This document shows, one piece after another, positions 10,501-17,978 of a DNA stretch of 64,000 bases. The notes under the pieces were generated by a model. It saw only the letters and a program-made list of their open reading frames with translations. It made no database searches and was not told the DNA's origin. How positions within the stretch are numbered: the first letter of the stretch is position 1; each line of letters starts with the position of its first letter. The stretch is taken from positions 186,001 through 250,000 of the forward strand of contig NZ_JODR01000006.1 of the NCBI RefSeq assembly GCF_000725885.1. Direction: 5' to 3'. The translations under genes were made by a program, and so were the position numbers. Source of the stretch: Streptomyces albus subsp. albus (GTDB lineage: Bacteria; Actinomycetota; Actinomycetes; Streptomycetales; Streptomycetaceae).

Positions 10501-12605
10501 GTGTGCGCCCCGGCGGCCCAGGTGGTGACGGACCGGCGGACGGCCTGGTCCTCCAGCAGTTCGGCCAGCTCCACGGGCGCGTACGCGGCGCAGTTGGCCA
10601 TCAGGGCGCGCACCCGCTCGTGCTGCCCCTCCCCCAGCGCGTCGCACACGTACCGCTCCAGATGGCCGCGCAGGTCGTCACGGCCGTTGGGGCTGACGCA
10701 GATGAGTACGGCTTCCGCGCGCACCCCGCTGGGGATGCGGGCCACCTCGTCGGTGACGCGGACACCGAGGGCCCGGCGGGTCTCCTCGGGCACCTGCGCC
10801 AGGTGGGAGACGGGGACGCCCTCGTCGAGCGCCGAGACGGCGGCGAGCCGGCACACGGCCTCCCGTGCCGCGCCCGTGAGCGGAGCGCACGCCTCCTCGG
10901 CCTGGCGGCGCACCAGTCCGGCGGCGTCACGCCGGCCGTTCTCCCCCAGCGGGGCGTCGGGCACACCGGCGCGGAGCAGGTCGACGAGGACGCCGAGGTC
11001 GCCCTGGCAGGCTTCGACGGCCAGCGGAATGCCCTGCTCGCCGTCCGGTGCGCGGTACTCGGCGGGATGGGTGTCGATCAGCCGGCGGGCCAGCCGTGCG
11101 ATCTCCTCGGCGGCCAGCGGCGTCATGTACGCGGTGACGCCGTGGCTGTCCCAGCTGCTGGTCGCGCCGTCGACGTAGCGGGTCAGGGCGAGCACCGCCA
11201 CCTTGAGGTCGCCCAGGGATTCGAGGGTCTTGCCGACGTTGCCGCCGTTGAGGGCGTGCAGGTCCTCCAGGACGACGAGGGTTTTGCGGGAGGTCTCGGC
11301 CCGGGTGGCGATGAGGGCTGCCTGCACGACCGCGGGGAGGGTGCCGTCGGTGGGCAGGTGCCGCTGGAGCGGTGAGAGCACCACCGTCTGCCAGCCGGCC
11401 GCCTCCAGTCTGGCGGTCAGCTGGCGGGCGCAGACGGTCTTGCCGCTGTTGCGGGTGCCCGACTGGATGACCCGCGAGGCCGGCCGGCGCAGGAACCGCT
11501 CGGCGAGGAACGCGGCCTGGTCGAGTTCGACCAGGAGGGTGCCGTCCCCGGCGAGCCACGCGCCGTCCCCGCCGGTGCCGCCGGTGGCGTGCAGGACCCG
11601 CCAGGCGTGGTCGTCGAGGCTCTGCCACGCCCAGCCCTGCCGGGCCTCCTCCCAGTCCGGCCCCCACAGCAGGCGGGCGGCGCCGGACAGGCCGGGGTCG
11701 GGGTCGGTGCGGGTCCCGGTACCGGCCGACAGGTGCCAGCCCTCCTCGGTACGCCATAGGAGGTCGAGACCGTCGTCGGCACTCTCGGGCAGGGCCGCTC
11801 CGGTGCCGGGGAAGGGCGTCCAGGTGCCGTCGTCGGCGCAGCCCGCGAGGGGCAGCACGCCGAGCTGTCCGGGCGTGGGCAGGCCGCCCTGGCGGGCGAG
11901 GTAGGTGAGGGCGACGGCGGCTGCACAGGCGTGCGGCGCGATCTGCGAGGGGGCGAGGACGCCGCGCGCGTCGATGAAGGCGCTGACGGCGGGCAGCTGT
12001 GGCCGGCCGACCTCGGCTATCAGCCGGCTGGCCGCGGCCAGGCCCCGTTCCACCTCGGCGGCGGCTGCCGGCGGCAGCGCGGTCCACGCGGCGCGGACCT
12101 TGCCCGGGGTGGTGCCGGTGCCGGCCGCATGGTGGTCGCCGAAGGCGACGGTCGCGCGGGCGACGGCGGACCAGCCGGCCACGGGTTCCAGCAGGAGGGG
12201 GACCTCGTCGGGGCCGGCCGGCTCCCGGGCGGCGGGCGCCGCCGCGTGGCCGGCGCTCTCCGAGCGGGTCAGGAGCGCGTCGAGTTCGGCGAGGAGGTCG
12301 GGGTCGAGCTCGGCGAGCAGCGGGGTGAGGCCCGTGGTGCCCGGGTCGGCGTACTCGGCGAGCAGGGCGCCGGGGCCGATGGGGGTGCCTGCGCCCAGGT
12401 AGGCGAAGGGACGCGGGGGCAGGGGGCCGCCGCGCAGCGTGCGGTCGCCGAGGTCGATCACCGCGCGCAGCAGCCGCTGGACGTGCTCGGCGTCGGCGGG
12501 CTGCGAGTCCACCGCGCCGGCCAGCGCGTGCAGGGCCATGCGCAGTTCGTAGCGCAGTGCGTCGTCCTTGCGCCCGGCCGGGGCCCCTGCCTCCGCAACA
12601 CTCAC
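7581..12605 (-). CDS. 1674-aa P-loop NTPase, third gene of caspase operon
   Basis: This is a very large protein of no named family known to me. The GTG start is fixed by GAGGAGGA about 6 nt upstream. Residues 1-~370 have no motif I recognise. A P-loop follows with Walker A GTRNSGKT (~residue 382) and Walker B TLVVLEDLH (~441-449), then a region with a sensor-like pattern (VAVLALTRY) as in STAND/AAA+ ATPases. The remaining ~1100 residues are Leu/Ala-rich and look all-helical, resembling repeat scaffolds, with no transmembrane segment. It lies 43 bp after the caspase gene on the same strand, so it is probably co-transcribed. By analogy with NLR-like conflict systems it could be the sensor or oligomerising partner. 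The NTPase call is well supported by both motifs, but the role is inferred from context only. Confidence 0.7.
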   Translation of the reverse strand: MSVAEAGAPAGRKDDALRYELRMALHALAGAVDSQPADAEHVQRLLRAVIDLGDRTLRGGPLPPRPFAYLGAGTPIGPGALLAEYADPGTTGLTPLLAELDPDLLAELDALLTRSESAGHAAAPAAREPAGPDEVPLLLEPVAGWSAVARATVAFGDHHAAGTGTTPGKVRAAWTALPPAAAAEVERGLAAASRLIAEVGRPQLPAVSAFIDARGVLAPSQIAPHACAAAVALTYLARQGGLPTPGQLGVLPLAGCADDGTWTPFPGTGAALPESADDGLDLLWRTEEGWHLSAGTGTRTDPDPGLSGAARLLWGPDWEEARQGWAWQSLDDHAWRVLHATGGTGGDGAWLAGDGTLLVELDQAAFLAERFLRRPASRVIQSGTRNSGKTVCARQLTARLEAAGWQTVVLSPLQRHLPTDGTLPAVVQAALIATRAETSRKTLVVLEDLHALNGGNVGKTLESLGDLKVAVLALTRYVDGATSSWDSHGVTAYMTPLAAEEIARLARRLIDTHPAEYRAPDGEQGIPLAVEACQGDLGVLVDLLRAGVPDAPLGENGRRDAAGLVRRQAEEACAPLTGAAREAVCRLAAVSALDEGVPVSHLAQVPEETRRALGVRVTDEVARIPSGVRAEAVLICVSPNGRDDLRGHLERYVCDALGEGQHERVRALMANCAAYAPVELAELLEDQAVRRSVTTWAAGAHTPAALRLLRLCGKHSDPGWIAEALPPVLARVPGTPDLTVRDLTTALKACWDHQYQLTGTEIADLFTWVGSPGLDEVLARPSAVRDRYHLVRALLRLSGENTAPTDTVCQWLEKRAEELVRGADPHRRHDDLIKVRRMDELIFRYSREARGPESHENRTRDRLRPLEKAAQTLLEAHPTRQTPLPAVLAWMSLWLHFNSATDWDDLIKRYESQIRAALAGADASQISSSLADLARNNRGWTNRLLNTLQPGRALAATLRASTPAEAAILISTVRNIHGATIKTLLYRVTGASPVADVQLARDLAASIRRLKDGRGAGMLLSSVSRADDLYCDTKDRFGYCLARELGPAFARELMATERRPAVIYHFLHGLWEAGADYRAELEDQALDLVVSSIQAQRGAARPWGPRLAMLLIEDDYFGQNFLLRLSERLDTRVLIERMRNAALDPQSMVHTHRLGLAVAPGIGAEYAKHLKVDRVVRNPLRWGAGEVAQKLQVTASTLRAGGQRDATAVVLGNFKAANPRWEWERNLRAVRRIGSFTTALNQLRKLDPSAAGSVVHAMSRPQGDQEVSDLTDMVIRGVVHPPLVADLLAAVERCAPGLGKRELAALRDERAKRWQTFTEIFKFEQDPITQGRIGQALARLGVMPDEEPKNWMGTLVNGVWSSTLPLLASPWAVREVVRLGYTWDAQWGEQLAEKVHAGRLLTRLRLRMRPDLRQLPDLLTVMWLTARDDIVADIVGELTDIAPAVLADALGLKEAGRMLKALRHAEQDQAAALLAPAVGQLLDRTLARPLVVDAEAHWKTVGWAAQALADCSLKQYIPATRPALEPNTVAYPAAVAWATAWLPRTDWSTAAAQESKDAFERNSLAHWHAEDTCMALVAASRNGLLPAGAPLATPWLTAPEAGPELLTLLCREAGRTPSIAAHVATPGALERMRRTAGEPGVTTLPCHGELTAALARIAPSDPLPATATPDELDL

Positions 12606-12648
12606 GGTGTCCTCCTCGCTCGGCGGTCGCGCGGGCCGCCGTCGGTGT

Positions 12649-15600
12649 TCAACGGGCGATGCGCACCACGCCCGCGCTCGTGCCCGCCACCAGCTGGCCG
12701 TGGGGATCGACGTCCGCCGAGCAGACGTCGAGTCCCAGGTCGAGGTGGAAGGGGGAGCCGGCGCCGCGGGTGAGCGGGGTCAGTTTGATGTCGCCGCTGC
12801 GGCCGGCGCTCACCAGCACCCGGCCGTGGACGCGCAGTTCGGCGACGGGGCCGGTGTGGCCGGTGAGCCATCCGTCCGCCGTGCCGTCCCAGGACGTCCA
12901 CCACACGGAGCCGTCGCCGGCACCGGTGTAGATGCCCTCGCTGTCGGCGGCGATGTCGGTGAGGGCGAGCTCCTGCGGCGGTTCGAACCTGCGCAGGAAC
13001 CGGCCGTCGGCACGCCAGACGGTCACGTCCCTGGCCGTGCGGGCGGCGACGAGGGGCACCCCGTCGCGCACGGCGGTGGCGGCGCCGCCGATCCTGAGCC
13101 TGCCCCGGCTCACGACGGGCCCGGGCCCGGTGGTGCTGCCCTTGGGCCGCCACTGCCAGCCTTCGGTGCCGGCGACGAGCAGGCCGGCCTCCGACTGCAC
13201 ACAGGAGACCAGCCGACAGCCCAGGGCGAGTCCGCGGATGGGTGTGTGCTTGCCGTCGGAGAGCCGCTGGACCCATGCCTGTCCGTCGCTCTGCCCGGCG
13301 AACAGGGCGGGCCCGGACGCGTCGATGAGGGAGGTGGTGGTCAGACGGCCCGTGCGCAGCGGCGTCTCGACGGTGTGCCAGGAGTGGTCGCCGGCCGGGC
13401 CGGGCCTGCTGAGGATGTGCCCTTCGTCGTCCACGACGAGTTCGCCCCCCTGGGGCAGGCAGTAGACGGTGGCGGCGGGGCGCCGCTTGTAGGTGAGGGC
13501 GGGCTGCCAGCCCACGGCGGACTCACCGGCCCGCCGGGCGAGTTCGCTCAGCCCGTGCACCTGGGCCAGCAGTGCCAGGCGGGAGAGAGTGTGGCCGTCG
13601 GTGCGGTCGGCGACGGCGAGTTCGCCGCACAGCGACCGGACTCGCGCGATCTTGCCGAAGGTGCTGTCGTGGAGGAACGTCAGGGCCCGGTGGAGTGCCT
13701 CGAAGTCCATCATGAGCAGGAATTCGGGGTCGTCCAGGTAGTCGTCGAGGACTCCGGCGAGCCGCGCGTGGTGGGCGAAGTGTTCGCGGGTGTAGTGGTC
13801 GGCAGCTGTCCAGTCCAGGCCGCCCGAGGGGCGGGCGGGGAGTTGCCGGGTCATCGCTTCCACGAACCTGGCGTGCGCCGACTGCTCGTCGAAAGACTCA
13901 GCCAGGTACCGGGCGTGCGGAGAACGCTCGAACCTCCAGCCGTGTCCGTGCATGCCGCCCTCCGGAGCAGCGAGGAAATCCGTTGCCTTCTCCCGTACCC
14001 GTGCCAGGTCGGCCGGGGTGACGTCCCGTCCGCTGGCCTGGCGGGCGACGGCCGCCCACAGCCGGCCGTCGGCCGGCAGTCCCTCGCCCTGGGCGAGGGC
14101 CACCGGCAGCAGCAGGTCGGGCGCCCACCGCGGATCGTCCGGGTCCAGTTCGGCGAGCTGGTCGAGGAAGAGTTCCGCGGTGGTGCGTTCGGCCCTCACC
14201 CGGGCGGTGGCCGGGTCGTCGCCGCTCAACGATACGGCGAACAGGTAGGCGCGCAGCCAGGACGGGCCGGCCGCCTGTGCCGTGGCGCGGGCGATGTCGT
14301 CGAGCCACTGCTGGTCGGCGCCGGCCCAGGTGGTGCCCTTGCGGTGCCTGAGGACGTGTGCGACCAGGTGGGCGATGTCGTCGGCGGCGTGGGCGGTGGT
14401 CTCGGGGCCGTCGAGGTCGACCACCCGTCCGGCGAAGTTGCGGGGCGGCTGGTTGCCGGCCATGACGACGCGGGTGTGGCCGAGTGCGGCCAGCGGCGCC
14501 AGCAGGTCGGCGTAGAGGCTGTCGGGGTCGGCGCACGCTTCGACGGAGTCGAAACACATCCGCAGGGGCCCGGGGCGGGCGCACAGCGCTTCGAGGAGCG
14601 CCTGGGTGTCGTCGTGCGGGGTGCGTGTGCCGTAGTGCGCGGCCAGCTTCCACACCACGCCGGGCACGGTCATCCCCCGTACGTCCAGCAGCAGGTCGAG
14701 ACAGCCGGCCGGGGCGGGGTCGGGTGCGCGGGGGCCGGCGGGCAGGGGTTCGCCGTGGGCCGAGGTGTGAATCCAGTCGAGCAGCACCGATTTGCCCGAA
14801 CCGGTGCTGCCGGTCACCACCAGGCCGCCGGCCGCCTGTTCGCCGGTGAGGTAGTCGACGATCTGCGCGGCCGGCTCCCGCCGTCCGCAGAAGGCCCAGC
14901 CGCTGGTGTCGTTGGCCTCCTGGGGGCGGCGGACGGCACGCGGCAGGTACCAGGGGTTGGGGAAGGCGCGGGTGTCTCCCAGCGGAGGCAGGAAGTCGGG
15001 GACGGGCGGCCCGCCGTCCCCGGGCAGTTTCCGCATCCGGGCGGCCAGTTCCCTGACGAGGACGTCCATCGGCAGGAACTCCGTCTGCTCGCCCGCCGCC
15101 GCGGTGCGGACGGCGGCGGCGAAGGAGTCGGTGAAGTGGAACTGCTGGGCCTCGCCGAGGCGGTCGATGGCGCCTATCGCGGTGAAGACGGGCAGGTCGC
15201 CGCCCTTGGTCCGCTCCACGCCGGCCGCCTGCTGGAACCTGGCCACGGCCATGCCCGCGTAGCAGGTGTCGAGGAGGAGGACGACCTCACGGGGGCGGGG
15301 CCGGCTGTCCGGGACGAGGAGCGCGAAGAGGTCGTCCACCCGCAGCTGGGTGGCGCGGCACGCCTTCTCGCTGTCGTGGGCGGCCAGGGCGAGGTCGCCG
15401 TCGCCGAACTCGTTCGCGTGGCCGGAGTAGTAGAAGATCAGCAGGTCGGGAGGGACGCCGTCGTCGCCTTCGAGGGCCTGCTCGAAGGCGCTTTTCAGTT
15501 CGGCCACGGTGGGGTTGAGATCCGAGGCTGGGTGGATGGTGCAGCGGGCGGACTCGGCCAGCACCGCCTTCATCATGCGTACCTCGTCCGGCACCCGGGA

Positions 15601-15699
15601 CAGCGGCTCGAAGCCGTCCTTGAAGGTGCTGGTGCCCAGCACGAGTGCGACTCTGTCGGCGCGGCCGATCCCGTCGGCGCCGCCGGTGCGGGTCGTCAC
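12649..15699 (-). CDS. Caspase (C14) - P-loop ATPase - beta-propeller protein
   Basis: This is a predicted caspase-like cysteine protease fused to a nucleotide switch and a sensor repeat. The start is a GTG overlapping the hydrolase stop (GTGA), giving 1016 aa. Residues ~15-230 are the caspase fold: VALVLGTSTF begins the first strand, the catalytic His is in FYYSGHANEF (~H94) and the catalytic Cys in LLLDTCYAG (~C146). A STAND-like ATPase follows with Walker A GSTGSGKS (~297-304). From ~700 to the end are short strand-rich repeats with LxxLxxxxxxVxxWxxD-type spacing, e.g. GPVAELRVHGRVLVSAGRSG, ending LVAGTSAGVVRIAR, consistent with a WD40-like propeller. Such proteins are placed in bacterial conflict or programmed-death systems. 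The protease residues are intact, so activity is plausible; the target is unknown. Confidence 0.88.
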   Translation of the reverse strand: MTTRTGGADGIGRADRVALVLGTSTFKDGFEPLSRVPDEVRMMKAVLAESARCTIHPASDLNPTVAELKSAFEQALEGDDGVPPDLLIFYYSGHANEFGDGDLALAAHDSEKACRATQLRVDDLFALLVPDSRPRPREVVLLLDTCYAGMAVARFQQAAGVERTKGGDLPVFTAIGAIDRLGEAQQFHFTDSFAAAVRTAAAGEQTEFLPMDVLVRELAARMRKLPGDGGPPVPDFLPPLGDTRAFPNPWYLPRAVRRPQEANDTSGWAFCGRREPAAQIVDYLTGEQAAGGLVVTGSTGSGKSVLLDWIHTSAHGEPLPAGPRAPDPAPAGCLDLLLDVRGMTVPGVVWKLAAHYGTRTPHDDTQALLEALCARPGPLRMCFDSVEACADPDSLYADLLAPLAALGHTRVVMAGNQPPRNFAGRVVDLDGPETTAHAADDIAHLVAHVLRHRKGTTWAGADQQWLDDIARATAQAAGPSWLRAYLFAVSLSGDDPATARVRAERTTAELFLDQLAELDPDDPRWAPDLLLPVALAQGEGLPADGRLWAAVARQASGRDVTPADLARVREKATDFLAAPEGGMHGHGWRFERSPHARYLAESFDEQSAHARFVEAMTRQLPARPSGGLDWTAADHYTREHFAHHARLAGVLDDYLDDPEFLLMMDFEALHRALTFLHDSTFGKIARVRSLCGELAVADRTDGHTLSRLALLAQVHGLSELARRAGESAVGWQPALTYKRRPAATVYCLPQGGELVVDDEGHILSRPGPAGDHSWHTVETPLRTGRLTTTSLIDASGPALFAGQSDGQAWVQRLSDGKHTPIRGLALGCRLVSCVQSEAGLLVAGTEGWQWRPKGSTTGPGPVVSRGRLRIGGAATAVRDGVPLVAARTARDVTVWRADGRFLRRFEPPQELALTDIAADSEGIYTGAGDGSVWWTSWDGTADGWLTGHTGPVAELRVHGRVLVSAGRSGDIKLTPLTRGAGSPFHLDLGLDVCSADVDPHGQLVAGTSAGVVRIAR

Positions 15700-16571
15700 C
15701 GCTTTTGGGCCCGCAGCGCTTCGGCGACGGCGTCGGCCACCTCGCCGGTGGTCAGGTACCGCATGACGGAGTGCCCGCCCAGGACGTACCGCTTGGGGTC
15801 GAACCACGGCAGGTTGACGACGAGCCGGTCCTCCACCTTGTCGCCGAAGACGGGCCCGAGCTTCTTCACCAGGGCGACGGGATCCTCGTCGGCCGCGACG
15901 TTGATCCAGCGGCCCACATGGGGCCAGGTGTGGCCGCCGTCCTCGCCGGGGGCGGGCCGCAGGCGTTCGCGGATCAGTCCGAGGCCCAGGGGCGAGCCCA
16001 GGGTGACGAAGGTGTCGACGTTCCATTCGGGGTGGGCGCACAGCGCCTCGTAGGCGACCACGGAGCCGAGCGAGTGCGCGACGACCACCTTGGTGTCCGG
16101 GGTGACGACGCGTGCGAAGCGCTGCTGGGCGCAGGCGCGTACGGTGTCGTCCGCGTCCAGGTAGCGGCGTACCTGGCGGACGAGCCAGATCACGACGCGC
16201 GAGGACGGCCGGCCCAGCGCCTCGGACCTCTCCAGTCGGCGCAGTGCCGCCTGGGTCGCGCCCTTGCCGCCCGGCGCCGGGGCCTCGGTTCCCTGCGCGA
16301 ACACGTCGAGCAGGGCGCTTTCGACGGGGTCGCGCACATCGCCGGCGCGCAGCGGGGGGATGTCGGCGAACTCGTCGTCCGTGCCGGCGCTTTTGGTGTT
16401 GAGGCTGCGGTAGCAGTTGCCGTAGAAGACGGCGGAGACGCGTTCGGGTTCCGGTACCGGGTGGGCCGCGTCGCTCATGCTGGTGCGCAGGGCGCCGTAC
16501 CACTCCGTCAGCGATGTCTCGCGGTGTTTGTACTGGTAGCCGATACCGTGACACATCACGACGTGCGACAT
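15696..16571 (-). CDS. Alpha/beta hydrolase (lipase/esterase-like), first gene of caspase operon
   Basis: This is a 291-aa serine hydrolase. The N-terminal strand and oxyanion loop read VVMCHGIGYQY. The nucleophile elbow is VVVAHSLGSVVAYE (~S167), followed by FVTLGSPLGLGLIR, the layout of GPI-inositol-deacylase/lipase-like enzymes. Candidate acid and His residues are in NVAADEDPVAL and VLGGHSVMRYL. There is no signal peptide, so it probably acts inside the cell. ATG at 16571 has GAGGGGG just upstream and a perfect TATAAT 27-32 nt upstream. The stop overlaps the caspase start, so the two are translationally coupled. It may be a lipid-attacking effector or a zymogen processed by the caspase. 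Both ideas are inference. Confidence 0.85.
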   Translation of the reverse strand: MSHVVMCHGIGYQYKHRETSLTEWYGALRTSMSDAAHPVPEPERVSAVFYGNCYRSLNTKSAGTDDEFADIPPLRAGDVRDPVESALLDVFAQGTEAPAPGGKGATQAALRRLERSEALGRPSSRVVIWLVRQVRRYLDADDTVRACAQQRFARVVTPDTKVVVAHSLGSVVAYEALCAHPEWNVDTFVTLGSPLGLGLIRERLRPAPGEDGGHTWPHVGRWINVAADEDPVALVKKLGPVFGDKVEDRLVVNLPWFDPKRYVLGGHSVMRYLTTGEVADAVAEALRAQKR

Positions 16572-16597
16572 GCGTCCCCCTCACAACCGTCCCCGGG

Positions 16598-16603
16598 ATT
16601 ATA
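16598..16603 (-). promoter_or_regulatory. -10 box of the hydrolase-caspase-NTPase operon
   Basis: The minus strand reads TATAAT, a perfect vegetative -10 hexamer in very GC-rich surroundings, 27-32 nt upstream of the hydrolase ATG. No good -35 hexamer is visible at 16-19 nt, so the promoter may need an activator or be weak. Confidence 0.5.
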
Positions 16604-16728
16604 GGGGCCGACCGTGTGCCAGGTCCCGTGTTACGGCGGGCAGTTGAGACGGCGGGTCCCGTCCGGTGCGGCGTTCCGGACGGGGCCCGGGGGCGGGATC
16701 GAGGGGCGGGGCCGGGCCGGGGGCGGCC

Positions 16729-16899
16729 TCAGTCCTCCGGCCGCAGCAGCCCCCGCTGGTAGGCCTTCACCAGCTGCTGCGGCACCCGGTGGACCTTTCC
16801 GTCGAGGACGACGGGGACCAGCTGCGGTGCCGTTGCCTTCCACTGGGCGCGGCGGTGGCGGGTGTTGCTGCGGGACATCTTCCGTTTGGGGACGGCCAC
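16729..16899 (-). CDS. rpmF: Ribosomal protein L32, cysteine-free (zinc-independent) paralogue
   Basis: This 56-aa protein starts [17 protein letters not shown], the conserved N-terminus of bacterial L32. The usual C-terminal zinc knuckle with four Cys is absent; the tail reads [18 protein letters not shown] and ends LLRPED. Such C-minus paralogues replace zinc-binding ribosomal proteins under zinc starvation and are normally repressed by Zur. The GTG start has AGGAGG about 6 nt upstream. A Zur-box-like palindrome lies 38-52 nt before the start. No other ribosomal protein gene is adjacent. Confidence 0.93.
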   Translation of the reverse strand: MAVPKRKMSRSNTRHRRAQWKATAPQLVPVVLDGKVHRVPQQLVKAYQRGLLRPED

Positions 16900-16936
16900 G
16901 GGAACCTCCTGGGGGTGCGGGACGCCGCCAGGTTAT

Positions 16937-16951
16937 TGAAAACGGTTCCCA
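16937..16951. promoter_or_regulatory. Zur-box-like operator upstream of L32
   Basis: TGAAAACGGTTCCCA is a 7-1-7 imperfect inverted repeat resembling the actinobacterial Zur site (TGaaAAtgatTTtCA). It lies in an AT-rich pocket immediately before the zinc-free L32 gene, which is a classical Zur target. The match is by eye. Confidence 0.6.
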
Positions 16952-16993
16952 GTATCAAATCCGGGCCGCCTCGCCCCGCCGTCCCCGCCCCGG

Positions 16994-17902
16994 TCACCCC
17001 GCCGTTGCCGCGGCGGCCAGCATCTGTGCCACCTCCGGCCGCCGGGCCAGCGAGGGCTGGGCGCCGCGCCGAGTGGTGCTGACCGCCGCCGCGGCACACG
17101 CCCAGCGCACCGCCCGCTCCAGGCCGTCCCCCTCGGCGAGGGCGACCGCCAGGGCACCGCAGAAGGCGTCACCCGCGGCGGTGGTGTCCACGGCCGGCAC
17201 CCGGCAGGCGGGCACGTGGAGGTGGGCGCGGCCCTCCACCAGCAGCACACCGTCCCCGCCGAGGGTGACGGCGACGGCACCGGCCCCGGTCAGCTCCCGG
17301 GCAGCCGCGGCCACCTCCTCCGTCGTGCCCGGCACGGGACGGCCGGTGAGCGCCGCCAGTTCGGTGCGGTTCGGCACGAGCAGATCCACACCGGGCGGGA
17401 CGACGGCGCCGGCAACTGCGGGCGCCGGGTTGTACAGCACCGTGCCGCCGGCCAGCCGGACGGCCGCGTGGTTGGCCTCGTCGGGCACCTCCTGCTGGAG
17501 GACGGTGACCGAGGCGGAACGCAGCAGCTCCGCCGCGCCCTCGCAGTCGGCGGCCCCCAGCCGGGCGTTGGCGCCGGGGCTGACCACGATGGTGTTCTCG
17601 CCGCCCGGGTCCACCGTGATGAGGGCGTGCCCGGTCGGCGCCCCGCCGGTGACCGTGACGTGGCGGGTGTCCACCCCGGCCTCGCCGAGGGCGGAGCGCA
17701 GCGCGCCGCCCGCCGGGTCGTCACCGACGCGGCCGACCATGGCGACGGCGGCGCCCAGCCGGGCGGCGGCCACCGCCTGGTTGGCACCCTTGCCGCCGGG
17801 ATGGCGGGCCAGGTCGCCGCCGAGCACGGTCTCGCCGGGTACGGGATGGTGGGGTGCCGGGACGACGAGGTCCTGGTTGAGGCTGCCGACGACTGCGATC
17901 AC
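16994..17902 (-). CDS. rbsK: Ribokinase
   Basis: This 302-aa PfkB-family kinase phosphorylates D-ribose to ribose 5-phosphate. Diagnostic stretches are VVGSLNQDLVV at the N-terminus, the sugar-binding motif GGKGANQAVAAARLGA (~40) and the C-terminal anion hole DTTAAGDAFCGAL (~250), as in E. coli RbsK. The GTG start at 17902 has AAGGAAG about 8 nt upstream; longer open frame upstream is not coding. It is the last gene after nucleoside hydrolase and MFS transporter, where it would use the ribose released by the hydrolase. Confidence 0.93.
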   Translation of the reverse strand: MIAVVGSLNQDLVVPAPHHPVPGETVLGGDLARHPGGKGANQAVAAARLGAAVAMVGRVGDDPAGGALRSALGEAGVDTRHVTVTGGAPTGHALITVDPGGENTIVVSPGANARLGAADCEGAAELLRSASVTVLQQEVPDEANHAAVRLAGGTVLYNPAPAVAGAVVPPGVDLLVPNRTELAALTGRPVPGTTEEVAAAARELTGAGAVAVTLGGDGVLLVEGRAHLHVPACRVPAVDTTAAGDAFCGALAVALAEGDGLERAVRWACAAAAVSTTRRGAQPSLARRPEVAQMLAAAATAG

Positions 17903-17978
17903 GGTGCATCTTCCTTGCGGGGAACGGGACGGTACGTGAGGTGCGGGCGGGACCCGGGGTGGGGCGGCGGCCCCGCCG

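Noticed and set aside
7665..11375. 1236-codon open frame antisense to the giant NTPase
   Set aside because: Composition (Gly/Gln/Val-rich) is that of a frame shadow, and P-loop motifs are on the opposite strand.
12568..16053. Long plus-strand frame across the caspase gene
   Set aside because: No motif; it crosses two real genes and the GTGA junction.
15700..16584. Possible N-terminal extension of the caspase protein through the hydrolase gene
   Set aside because: The frame stays open but is Arg/Pro-rich shadow sequence. The GTG at 15699 overlapping the hydrolase stop is the natural start.
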